Shown: positions 1-6,772 of the stretch, one piece after another
How positions within the stretch are numbered: position 1 is the stretch's first letter
How the letters are laid out: each line of letters begins with the position of its first letter
Origin: JADHUC01 sp964617665
Lineage (GTDB): Bacteria; Planctomycetota; Planctomycetia; Pirellulales; Pirellulaceae
Direction of reading: 5' to 3'
Length of the DNA: 7,431 nucleotides
Assembly (NCBI GenBank): GCA_964617665.1
Contig: CAZUAH010000656.1
Span: 1 to 7,431 of the forward strand
Translations under genes and position numbers: made by a program
Notes under the pieces: model-generated
Databases searched by the model: none
The model's input: only the letters and a program-made list of their open reading frames with translations
Told to the model about the DNA's origin: nothing

Positions 1-35
1 GCCTAGCAAGAGACGGCAGAGCCGGCAAGACAGTG

Positions 36-60
36 CGTTCCCAGGCTGAGCCTGGGAACG
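36..60. repeat. Perfect palindrome, REP-like hairpin
   Basis: An 11-bp arm CGTTCCCAGGC at 36-46 is followed by the three-base loop TGA and the exact reverse complement GCCTGGGAACG at 50-60. It lies about 50 bp beyond the stop of the minus-strand gene and could fold in the transcript of either strand. No T-tract follows the hairpin on the minus strand, so it is not a textbook intrinsic terminator. From memory, palindromes with a GTTCCCAGGC core recur as dispersed intergenic repeats in several environmental bacterial lineages. That makes a REP-type element or mRNA 3'-end stabiliser the best guess. The palindrome is seen directly; its role is inference. Confidence 0.6.
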
Positions 61-67
61 AAAGTCA

Positions 68-99
68 TCGCCTTCGGCGAATGGCGGCCGTGAACGGCC
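68..99. repeat. Two small adjacent hairpins
   Basis: Two short inverted repeats sit between the larger palindrome and the stop codon of the minus-strand coding region. TCGCC-TTC-GGCGA occupies 68-80 and GGCCG-TGAA-CGGCC occupies 86-99. With the larger palindrome they make three consecutive hairpins in about 65 bp, immediately 3' of the minus-strand gene. Such a cluster is typical of a transcript 3' end or a composite REP element. There is no U-rich tail, so factor-independent termination is uncertain. Confidence 0.45.
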
Positions 100-106
100 C
101 TCGACT

Positions 107-842
107 CTATTGTGTCTGGGAGCCGGTCGCTGTACGTACCAGGACGGCGGAGTCGGCTTTGATTCCGTTGATGTCATTGTGCATGCAGTTCAGACCGGCT
201 GACGTGAGTACTCGACCAGCGGATAGATTGACTTGGCGTTCGACACCGTTTTCCAAGGCAGCACCTCCGCGGAATTCCTTCTCTTCACTCAACGTTCCGT
301 CCGCCAGCAAGGGACGGCCCCAGACACGGTACCGTCTGACATCCCATTCCGGCGCGATGGCAGCGCCGAATCCGGTTGCCACGTATCCGGGCGGCAATTC
401 CACCTGGGCTTCGAGCCCAGCATCCGGCTCCCAGCCGCCTCGCAGTTGCTCGGGCGGGCCCAGGGTACCGTCGTCCAACAGCGGCTGAACGCGGAGCCAC
501 ATGGTCGTGATATTGTCGTCCTGAGCACGAGCACCGATTCCGGTGATGACATGGCCCGGCGGGGCCGAAAGAGAAGCTTCGACCTTGTCGTTTGCTTCGA
601 TGCTGAGTTCGACCAAAGCGAAGGTTGGAATCGCGTCCGCTCGCGTCGACGGATCGACCGAGCCCAACGCGATAAGGCCCAAATCGTAGACGGTGACATG
701 ATCCACATGCACGGTCGACAGATCCACGTCGTACCAGCGAAACAGCGCTAGTCTCGCACCACCGGCGCGGGGCCGACGGCGTGCACGGCATCCGCGTGAT
801 GCACCGTCACTCCGGGCCAGCACTCGTCCACAAATCGTCGAT
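107..842 (-). pseudogene. Frame-disrupted C-terminal part of the lyase: linker and three-fold repeat domain
   Basis: This is the probable continuation of the large minus-strand lyase, separated from it by two frame changes. From about 840 to 751 the natural-looking reading is in another frame and contains FVDECWPGVTVHHADAV and ends VVRD before a TAG at 748-750. From about 748 to 107 a third frame reads ALFRWYDVDLSTVHVDHVTV and runs open to a TAG at 107-109. Each switch corresponds to one missing base, and restoring one base at each joins all three segments. The last segment carries three tandem units about 57 residues apart, starting near 577, 403 and 232. Their shared elements are PPG(H/Y)V.TG.GA and (P/R)LL.DGTL. 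This resembles three-fold symmetric beta folds such as beta-prisms or beta-trefoils, which often bind sugar or surfaces, but I do not recognise the family. An open frame extends upstream to 949, but that part overlaps the propeller and reads as low-complexity shadow. The segment has no start codon with a ribosome-binding site of its own. The breaks could be true decay or sequencing errors. Confidence 0.6.
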
Positions 843-3800
843 CTCGAACGAAAGAACTTGGTCGCCGGCGCTAACCACGATGGAGTCGCAGTGCTGGATT
901 GCGACGATTGGAATGACATCGAGTGCGATCCTCTTTCGCGTCTTTCCATCGCCTGTTGCCAGGCTCAGCACGCCGCTGCGATCGAAATAGGCCAAGCGAG
1001 GTCGTGCGTCGTGAAGGACCAACACTTCCACGATATCCGTACCCGCTCGGTCCTGCCACTTGACATGGTCTCGGCCGTCTAGCACATATAGATAGCCGGT
1101 TTGTGAGGCGAGGATGACTTCGGCTGTTCCGTCTCCATCGAGATCCGCTGAACGAAGCCGATTTACGCCGTAGCCGAAGTTGTCGAATCGCCACAGTGTT
1201 TTGGCGCCGCGGTTCGAGATGCCTGTTTCGGGAAACCTCGCGCACAACAGGTCGCCGGTGGAGGAGCCGTAGACCATTTCTACCCGCCCGTCGCCGTCCA
1301 AGTCCGCCAATGTGGCCTGCATATCACCGATCGAGCTGTAGAACGCACCGGCCTTGCTGCCGTCGTGACGAAAGAGCTGCACACGTCCGTAGTGATCGGT
1401 GGCAAAGATCTCCAGCTTGCCGTCCAGATCGGCATCGACCGTGTGAAAGTCGATGCTTCCGTGCAAAACCGCTCGTCGGCTTCGGAAAAGTTGGTTCCAA
1501 GAAGCGTCGTAGCCATGCAGTTCCATGTTCTGCGTGCCCACAAGGATTTCGTTTTGGCCGTCCCGGTCCAGGTCGCGGACGGCAACGGTGTAGGCCTGCC
1601 AAGGGCGATCGCCGAAGTTCTGATTCCAGACGGCACCACGGATCTGACACTTGCTGAGCAGTTCGCCTTCGCAGTCGAGCAAATGCCCATACGTATCACC
1701 GCCTGCGACTGCGACTTCCAGACCCTTCCCAATGTTCAACTCCCCGGCTTCCAGATCGTGACAAGCCCCTTCGAGCATATACGACCAGCGAAGACTCCCT
1801 TCGGCGTCCAAGGCGAACGCGCCACTTCCCGCCGCCACCAGGATCTCCGATACGCCGTCCTGGTCCAGATCGGCAAGCTTCAAACGCCGGATGGGATCCC
1901 CATTTTCCAGCCTCGCCGTCCATGCCGGTTGCGTGTTGGCGAGCGACGTCTGCTTCTGCGCCGCGCCTGTCACAACGCCTGTTGCCAAAGATCGAAGGAC
2001 TCGACGAACGAAGTCGGGCGAAATACCGTCGACTTGAACCTGAACAGGCTGCGCGTCCGGAGTCATGGCCGCCGTCTTGGAATCTACCAAGTCGAGTTCC
2101 ATGTTGCTGACGCCGGTACTGACGATAGTTGCTTCGCCGCATTGGAGCGACCGGCCGTTGGCCCAGGCAATTCGCGAGGGCGACACGTAGAGCATATCGG
2201 CGTCGAACTGTAAGCCGTCCAGTCGAGTGCCTCGCACAGCGCAAAGGGCGTTCTCCTTACCTCGTAGCAAGATGGCACCTGCGCCAATCCGATCAATTCT
2301 ATGATTGGCTGGCTCGCTTGCCTCGTCGGTGTACAGCAGATTTGCCGCCTCCGCAACGTCGCCCGTCTTCAGTCTACGGCTGATTCGCTGATAGAGTTTT
2401 CGCACTGGAACGACGATCCCTTTGGGGTGGGATCGTTTGACAGTCGTTTGAATCGAATCAGGCCATTTGATCCAAAATCGCTTGGCGGGAATTCCTTCGA
2501 GGTCGTCCTCCCGCGGCGGAATTGCATCTTCGGCTTCTACTACCAAGCAGCGTTGGCCATCCGCGTCGTAGAAGGAGAGTTTGTCAACGCGTACCGATGG
2601 CCGTTCTCGAAGCGTCACGCTGACCAAATGTCTGCGCCGGCCGGTGAACTTCACGCGAGGTGCCGCACGCGAGACTCGTTCAGTATCCATCGGCCCATAG
2701 CGAAGACGAGATGTACCGATCATGGCCTTCTCGCTGGCAGCGGTGCTGACGAATAACGAATCGGAACTCGTATCCATGCCGTACGCCCGGACGCTCAGTC
2801 CGTACTCGCCCGCCGGCAGGTCGACAACGAACGCGAGTTCCGACGTGCCGTGGCCGAGCAGTACCACCTTGCCGCCTGACGCGTCCTTGTCCGCAATGAC
2901 AGGAGCGTGACGCGACTGGAAACTGACCGAACGATATCGAGCCATGAACGCGCCGTCATCCAGGAGCCTCTCGTCTTCCCGATCCTCGACTTTCCAAACG
3001 AGATCCAAGTCGTAATCTGCCTCCTCGCGCGCTGTCATCCTGTCCAGGACGACGAATGCATCGCCTTTCCGCCAGAAGATGTAACGCTTCCAGTCGATAC
3101 CGCAGTAGTCTCGGATCTCGGTACCGACCAGCCCCATCCGCCCGCCGACGTCCGATTGACACACGAGTCCCGTACAACTCGGAACCAATTGCGTCGACCG
3201 GCCATTTTGGATCACCGACAGCATGTTGTGTTCCGTCGTGTTGCGCGTAAGGTAGTCATGATCAATCAACCATCGCTGCCCTCGGTCTACGAATTCGATA
3301 ATGGCATTCCCGTCGTAATGCAGGTGTTTGCCGCGCGAGTATCCGTCCAGCAGCACATATTGGGCATCCTTGTCCCAACTCTCTCGAAAGGCGATTTTGT
3401 CCAACGCGGCATCAGAAGGCACATTGGGCGGCGCGAGCGGTTCGTTATAGACCGGCCTGCGTTTGGTGTATTCGTACAGTTGTGCGTCAAGCGGGAACAC
3501 GCACACGCCAATGTGTTGGTCCGGCTTCTTTGGCTCCACATCCGGATGAAACGGATTCTGCCACTTCCCGTCGGAGACATGCTGAAGCACCCAAAGGTAG
3601 CCAGGATCTCGGTACCACCAGAATGCAAGCGGCAGCGCGGCCTGGACAAGATTGGGATTTCGCCCGATACCGGAATCGCCAAACCCCGACTGCCATCCGG
3701 TATTGTCACAGATTCCAACCACGTAGTCGGCGTACTGCCGCATCCGCCCGGAACTGAAGAACTCCAGATTCCATTCGGCCAGGCAATAGCGGATCGTGTG

Positions 3801-4919
3801 GCGCATCGTAATGGTCAGGTAGCTGTCTGCGTCTTCTTGCGGTTTCCAGGATCTGGCTTGAGCCAACATACACGCCCGCGCCTTCTGCAAATGCCCATTC
3901 GCTTCGGTCAGTCCGTAGTAGTCGTGGAAGTAACGCGATCCGAAGTACAAGCCAAGGAGGGGAAACGTCGTGTGATTCCAAGTCACCAGATCGTCCGTCC
4001 CGATTCCTGAATAACCCGATACATGTCTGACCAGCGCTCGCATGAAACGCAGCATCGCCAGCGTGAACTGATGGCGTTCCTTATCACGCAAGTGTGGGCA
4101 TTCTTCAAAGGCATCCCATATCGCCAGGATTTCGGCCGAGTTGGTTTCTTCGGGCCAATCGCAGTCGTGGCCCGGTTCTCGTTCGTACAGATCGACGATG
4201 CGATGTAGCGTGGCAATAGCGTGGCGAGCGTACGGCTCTTGGCCCGTCTTCAGATATTGGTTTGCTGACGTGAGGAAGACACGGAATGATGGCGTCTGCT
4301 CCTTTTCCAGAGCCGCCATCTGTGCGGCGGTGAGAGGGCGGGCTGTCGAGACATGAAGCGTATAGTCCATCCCAGCCTGCGTGGCGCCACGCTTGATTCG
4401 TTTGGCGAATTCCGCGCCGGCCTCGACCGCGTCGTCCTCGTGGCTCGTGCCAATCACCACCACATCCCCCTTGCCATGCCACGGGTATGGGTCGTGAATG
4501 GTCCGAATGCTATACCCTCCAGCTCCCGGTAGTAGCGAGTCTTCGAAGGCGTAGTAGTTGAAGTAGAGACGAGCGATAAGTCCGTTGTTGTTCACGTTGC
4601 CCAACGCGATGACGTTGTATCGTGCCGGCGTGGTGGCGTCGGTATCGCTAGACACTGTAGGACGTTGGCCGCTGGCTGTTTCGATAGCATCAGCAATCCC
4701 ATCTGCGGCTTTGCGATAAAGGAGTTGGTCGGGGCAGAGAACCACAACCGGACGCGCCGTGCCGCTCAGGTCGATCCATGTGTCGATGTCACGAGCAACC
4801 GGAATGTCGGCAATCGCGTTGTTCGGTTTTCGGGTTTCCTGCGTGTAGCCGGGCGCTGTTGCGCCGAGCAGCAAATACCACACACCCGCTAGGACAGCAG
4901 AAGGAAAGAGAGGCGTCAT
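807..4919 (-). CDS. Exported heparinase II/III-like polysaccharide lyase with CBM-like insert and FG-GAP propeller
   Basis: This is a predicted secreted lyase acting on an acidic polysaccharide by beta-elimination. The 1,370 residues begin with a Sec-type signal peptide (about 1-27). A small alpha/beta domain (about 55-195) resembles the N-domains of GH20, GH67 and GH84 enzymes. A helix-rich segment (about 205-500) fits the alpha/alpha toroid of lyases and contains WNH at about 314-316, a candidate catalytic Asn-His. The heparinase II/III-like beta-sandwich starts near 508 with AFRESWDKDAQYVLLDGYSRG and has HLHYD (H532, H534, D536) and EHNMLSV near 563. A CBM-like stretch (about 693-788) appears inserted in this sandwich, which then resumes with FWIKWPD and LYQRISR to about 940. 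From about 1005 to 1360 lies a beta-propeller with five Ca-binding motifs of the type D.D.DG..E(I/V/M), near 1017, 1116, 1162, 1206 and 1259. I chose ATG 4919 because GGAG lies 8 bases upstream; a TTG at 4925 is too close to it. The stop at 807 appears premature. The family call is firm; the substrate is not known. Confidence 0.82.
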   Translation of the reverse strand: MTPLFPSAVLAGVWYLLLGATAPGYTQETRKPNNAIADIPVARDIDTWIDLSGTARPVVVLCPDQLLYRKAADGIADAIETASGQRPTVSSDTDATTPARYNVIALGNVNNNGLIARLYFNYYAFEDSLLPGAGGYSIRTIHDPYPWHGKGDVVVIGTSHEDDAVEAGAEFAKRIKRGATQAGMDYTLHVSTARPLTAAQMAALEKEQTPSFRVFLTSANQYLKTGQEPYARHAIATLHRIVDLYEREPGHDCDWPEETNSAEILAIWDAFEECPHLRDKERHQFTLAMLRFMRALVRHVSGYSGIGTDDLVTWNHTTFPLLGLYFGSRYFHDYYGLTEANGHLQKARACMLAQARSWKPQEDADSYLTITMRHTIRYCLAEWNLEFFSSGRMRQYADYVVGICDNTGWQSGFGDSGIGRNPNLVQAALPLAFWWYRDPGYLWVLQHVSDGKWQNPFHPDVEPKKPDQHIGVCVFPLDAQLYEYTKRRPVYNEPLAPPNVPSDAALDKIAFRESWDKDAQYVLLDGYSRGKHLHYDGNAIIEFVDRGQRWLIDHDYLTRNTTEHNMLSVIQNGRSTQLVPSCTGLVCQSDVGGRMGLVGTEIRDYCGIDWKRYIFWRKGDAFVVLDRMTAREEADYDLDLVWKVEDREDERLLDDGAFMARYRSVSFQSRHAPVIADKDASGGKVVLLGHGTSELAFVVDLPAGEYGLSVRAYGMDTSSDSLFVSTAASEKAMIGTSRLRYGPMDTERVSRAAPRVKFTGRRRHLVSVTLRERPSVRVDKLSFYDADGQRCLVVEAEDAIPPREDDLEGIPAKRFWIKWPDSIQTTVKRSHPKGIVVPVRKLYQRISRRLKTGDVAEAANLLYTDEASEPANHRIDRIGAGAILLRGKENALCAVRGTRLDGLQFDADMLYVSPSRIAWANGRSLQCGEATIVSTGVSNMELDLVDSKTAAMTPDAQPVQVQVDGISPDFVRRVLRSLATGVVTGAAQKQTSLANTQPAWTARLENGDPIRRLKLADLDQDGVSEILVAAGSGAFALDAEGSLRWSYMLEGACHDLEAGELNIGKGLEVAVAGGDTYGHLLDCEGELLSKCQIRGAVWNQNFGDRPWQAYTVAVRDLDRDGQNEILVGTQNMELHGYDASWNQLFRSRRAVLHGSIDFHTVDADLDGKLEIFATDHYGRVQLFRHDGSKAGAFYSSIGDMQATLADLDGDGRVEMVYGSSTGDLLCARFPETGISNRGAKTLWRFDNFGYGVNRLRSADLDGDGTAEVILASQTGYLYVLDGRDHVKWQDRAGTDIVEVLVLHDARPRLAYFDRSGVLSLATGDGKTRKRIALDVIPIVAIQHCDSIVVSAGDQVLSFEIDDLWTSAGPE

Positions 4920-4927
4920 GGTCAAGA

Positions 4928-4931
4928 CTCC
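4928..4931 (-). promoter_or_regulatory. Ribosome-binding site of the lyase gene
   Basis: On the minus strand, GGAG occupies 4931-4928, eight bases before ATG 4919. The TTG codon at 4925 would leave only two bases after GGAG, so this site decides in favour of the ATG. The ATG also gives a clean signal peptide. Confidence 0.6.
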
Positions 4932-4994
4932 AGAAAGCGTGTGAACGGCGTTTCCCGAATGCTATCGAGACGGACCTGGATGTTCGTCCTGCGG

Positions 4995-5011
4995 CCGGTT
5001 CATGCGACCGG
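4995..5011. promoter_or_regulatory. Inverted repeat, possible operator
   Basis: CCGGT at 4995-4999 is repeated in reverse complement as ACCGG at 5007-5011, with seven bases between. It lies about 75 bp upstream of the lyase start, so a regulator bound here could act on that promoter. The arms are short and GC-rich, so chance is a real possibility. Confidence 0.25.
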
Positions 5012-5143
5012 TAGTTGCGAGGCGATCGCTTGGCCGCGTGAAGCGCAGGGTCATCGTATGTTGGCAGATGGAAGGCCGCAAGTCTCTAGACCGTACTCGG
5101 CTGGCTGGCTCCACAATAGCCGCTGCGCGCTACAGGCCAACGG

Positions 5144-5161
5144 TTGAACGCAATCGTTCAA
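5144..5161. promoter_or_regulatory. 18-bp inverted repeat, candidate operator
   Basis: TTGAACG at 5144-5150 and CGTTCAA at 5155-5161 are exact reverse complements separated by CAAT. Its size and symmetry fit the operator of a dimeric regulator, for example of the LacI or GntR type that often controls sugar-utilisation genes. It is centred about 65 bp upstream of the glycosidase start and overlaps the candidate -35 element. Binding here would therefore be expected to repress rightward transcription. No regulator gene is in the window. The repeat is observed; its function is inferred. Confidence 0.4.
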
Positions 5162-5172
5162 TTGATGACAAT
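5144..5172 (+). promoter_or_regulatory. Weak sigma-70-like promoter candidate for the glycosidase operon
   Basis: TTGAAC at 5144-5149 (four of six matches to TTGACA) is followed after 17 bases by GACAAT at 5167-5172 (four of six matches to TATAAT). The spacing is ideal but both boxes are weak, and promoter rules in this lineage are poorly known. Transcription would begin near 5180, leaving a leader of about 38 bases before ATG 5218. Confidence 0.28.
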
Positions 5173-5217
5173 CATCCTGCAGCCTGTCTTTGAATAACTA
5201 TCTGGGGAGCCTAGAAG

Positions 5218-6726
5218 ATGACACGTTTTGTGTTGACTCTCGCCGCAGTTGTCTCTTGCGCTATGACGGCCTCCAGGCAGACAGAATCTGCGGAGGCGGT
5301 GGGCGGCACTGACACTATCCCCAGGCCGCGGATTGAGGTGGCTCATGATGGTCACGTCGTGCTTGCGGAGGCCGGCAAACCCGTAGCGTTGGTCAAATCC
5401 GGTGTGCCCGGCGAGGCGATGCCAGTGCAGAAGGGGCTGGATCTGCTCGCAACGCGGCTCCGGTCGCTGGGTACGGCTGGCATCGAAGAGAATGGCCGTT
5501 CGGCAACATTGACCGTTACCCGGGTGTCTGCCGAAGAGTTGACTGGACAATTGAATGAAGCGGCCAATGAGAAGCTCGACGCGAAACGTCTGTCTCAAGC
5601 CTACACGCTACGAGCCATGGACGATCGCGTCAGCATCTCTGCCTGCGGCGAACTGGGGTTGTACTATGGTCTGGTGAGCCTAACTCAAATGGCGTGGCTG
5701 GATCGAGAAGGCAAGACGGTCGTACCGGCCGTGGTGATCGCCGACTGGCCGGAGGTTGCCCATCGGCTCGCCAAGACCAGCGCTTCCATGAACCCGCCGG
5801 AGAGAGTCGCCGATTTTGCCGCGTGGCTTCCATTGATGAAGATGAACCTTATCGGTTTACAGTACCACGGGAACCAATCGAAAGACCCGGAGCCTCATTT
5901 CACGGCCAACATCGAAACGCACTGCCCGCGATTTCGCCGAGAAGGAGTCTTGCAGTCCATCTTGTATTTCTGCCCCTTCCGCGGGCGGCGCGATGCGACT
6001 ACTCGGAAGACGATCGGGGCGTACGTAATGAGCGAGCAGGCTGACCGCAAGGCTTACACAGATCTTCTGCGCTGGATCATGGCACAGGGAGCCCACGGGA
6101 TCGAAGTGGACTACAACGATTGGCCCGGAAGCCGTGACGTGCCGATCGCCGACGTGCTGAATCTCGCCTGCAACGCCATCGAAAAAGAGCATCCAGACTC
6201 GTTCGTGCTGTATTGTCCCGCTGCCGTCGGCCGTGAGTCGTATCGGGGTATGGCCAACGAAGAACTAGGCCGCACGTTGTCACAGGTGCCCACAAGAGTC
6301 TGGCCGTTGTGGACGGGTATGCAAACGCTGATCACCAAGCCCCTCAAGGCCGAGCAGGTCGAGCAATGGACGCGGATCGCGGGCCGGCGGCCCTGCCTCT
6401 GGGTTAATCGGGTATCCCTAGGCGTCCCGATACACTTCGCCCGGCAGTTGCCCGACACCGAAGCATACGTCTTCCGTGGCGAGTACTTACCGAAAGACCT
6501 GAATCGTCTGTTCGAGGGCGTTCATTTCAATGCGGGAATCAGTGCCGAGCACAATCAATTGGACGAAGAGTTCGCGGCACGATCTCTTGCATATCTGGCC
6601 ACGGCAGCAGATTATGTGTGGAACCCTTACGACTGGGACGCTGCAGAGAGCGCCCGGCGGGCTCATCACTTCGTCGAAATCATGGCTCCGCTTTTGCGAA
6701 CGGGGTCTGCACAAAGCAAGAATTGA
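5218..6726 (+). CDS. Exported GH84-like glycosidase (beta-N-acetylhexosaminidase-like)
   Basis: This is a predicted secreted glycoside hydrolase of 502 residues. It starts with a Sec-type signal peptide (about 1-27, cleavage near ESAEA). ATG 5218 is preceded by GGGGAG at 5204-5209, eight bases away. Residues about 40-180 form a GH20b-like alpha/beta domain ending in LGLYYGLVSLTQM and VVIADWPEVAHRL, the usual lead-in to a GH84 or GH20 catalytic barrel. Residues about 185-440 fit a GH84-like TIM barrel, with KMNLIGLQYHG near 208, GIEVDYNDWPGS near 294, YCPA near 332, PLWTGMQTLITKPL near 363 and GRRPCLWVNR near 389. In GH84 enzymes the catalytic pair is two adjacent aspartates; here the equivalent site reads D-Y-N-D (298-301). 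The WTG and the Asn of the WDN motif are kept. Family enzymes release N-acetylglucosamine by substrate-assisted catalysis, but the altered pair leaves activity and substrate open. It is the first gene of a rightward pair and divergent from the lyase, which suggests a shared glycan target. Confidence 0.78.
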   Translation: MTRFVLTLAAVVSCAMTASRQTESAEAVGGTDTIPRPRIEVAHDGHVVLAEAGKPVALVKSGVPGEAMPVQKGLDLLATRLRSLGTAGIEENGRSATLTVTRVSAEELTGQLNEAANEKLDAKRLSQAYTLRAMDDRVSISACGELGLYYGLVSLTQMAWLDREGKTVVPAVVIADWPEVAHRLAKTSASMNPPERVADFAAWLPLMKMNLIGLQYHGNQSKDPEPHFTANIETHCPRFRREGVLQSILYFCPFRGRRDATTRKTIGAYVMSEQADRKAYTDLLRWIMAQGAHGIEVDYNDWPGSRDVPIADVLNLACNAIEKEHPDSFVLYCPAAVGRESYRGMANEELGRTLSQVPTRVWPLWTGMQTLITKPLKAEQVEQWTRIAGRRPCLWVNRVSLGVPIHFARQLPDTEAYVFRGEYLPKDLNRLFEGVHFNAGISAEHNQLDEEFAARSLAYLATAADYVWNPYDWDAAESARRAHHFVEIMAPLLRTGSAQSKN

Positions 6727-6757
6727 AATTTAATCAAGAAATACGGGATTGTTCGCA

Positions 6758-6763
6758 GAGGAG
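6758..6763 (+). promoter_or_regulatory. Ribosome-binding site of the TIM-barrel gene
   Basis: GAGGAG at 6758-6763 lies nine bases before ATG 6773. It decides the start against an in-frame TTG at 6749, which has no Shine-Dalgarno sequence before it. The ATG also places the twin-arginine motif close to the N-terminus, as expected. Confidence 0.65.
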
Positions 6764-6772
6764 AAGCCCCAA

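Larger units (their letters stand above)
4926..5217. promoter_or_regulatory. Divergent intergenic control region
   Basis: This 292-bp stretch separates two divergently transcribed genes, the lyase to the left and the GH84-like glycosidase to the right. It must therefore hold both promoters. Short open frames cross it in several frames, but none has a ribosome-binding site or recognisable protein sequence. It contains two inverted repeats, listed separately. No riboswitch or tRNA structure was recognised. I could not find a convincing sigma-70 promoter for the minus-strand gene. The shared region makes co-regulation of the two directions plausible, but this is inference. Confidence 0.55.

Noticed and set aside
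745..842. Programmed -1 ribosomal frameshifting at the two breaks
   Set aside because: Both shifts are in the -1 direction, but no X-XXY-YYZ slippery heptamer is present at either junction, and two successive programmed shifts in 95 bp would be extraordinary. Base loss is simpler.
842..949. Upstream extension of the C-terminal fragment to an independent start at 949
   Set aside because: This part overlaps the propeller coding sequence in another frame. It reads as serine- and arginine-rich shadow, and no ribosome-binding site was found for it.
1365..2213. Plus-strand open frame of 282 codons opposite the propeller
   Set aside because: It is the complement of the FG-GAP repeats. The periodic DxDxDG codons read backwards keep it open, and no family signature is visible.
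2907..4010. Long plus-strand open frame of 367 codons opposite the lyase
   Set aside because: It lies antisense to the well-supported lyase module (HLHYD, EHNML and toroid helices). It has no ribosome-binding site, no recognisable domain and an arginine-, proline- and valine-rich composition typical of an antisense shadow in GC-rich DNA.
5028..5038. Single GCGATCGC octamer resembling the HIP1 palindrome
   Set aside because: There is only one copy in the region. HIP1 significance depends on high genome-wide abundance, which cannot be judged here.
5097..5112. Short GGCT tandem repeat
   Set aside because: About three copies of a 4-bp unit is within chance for GC-rich DNA.
4941..5147. Small plus-strand open frame of 68 codons in the divergent intergenic region
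   Set aside because: It lacks a ribosome-binding site, reads as random composition, and overlaps the 5' end of neither gene in a meaningful way.
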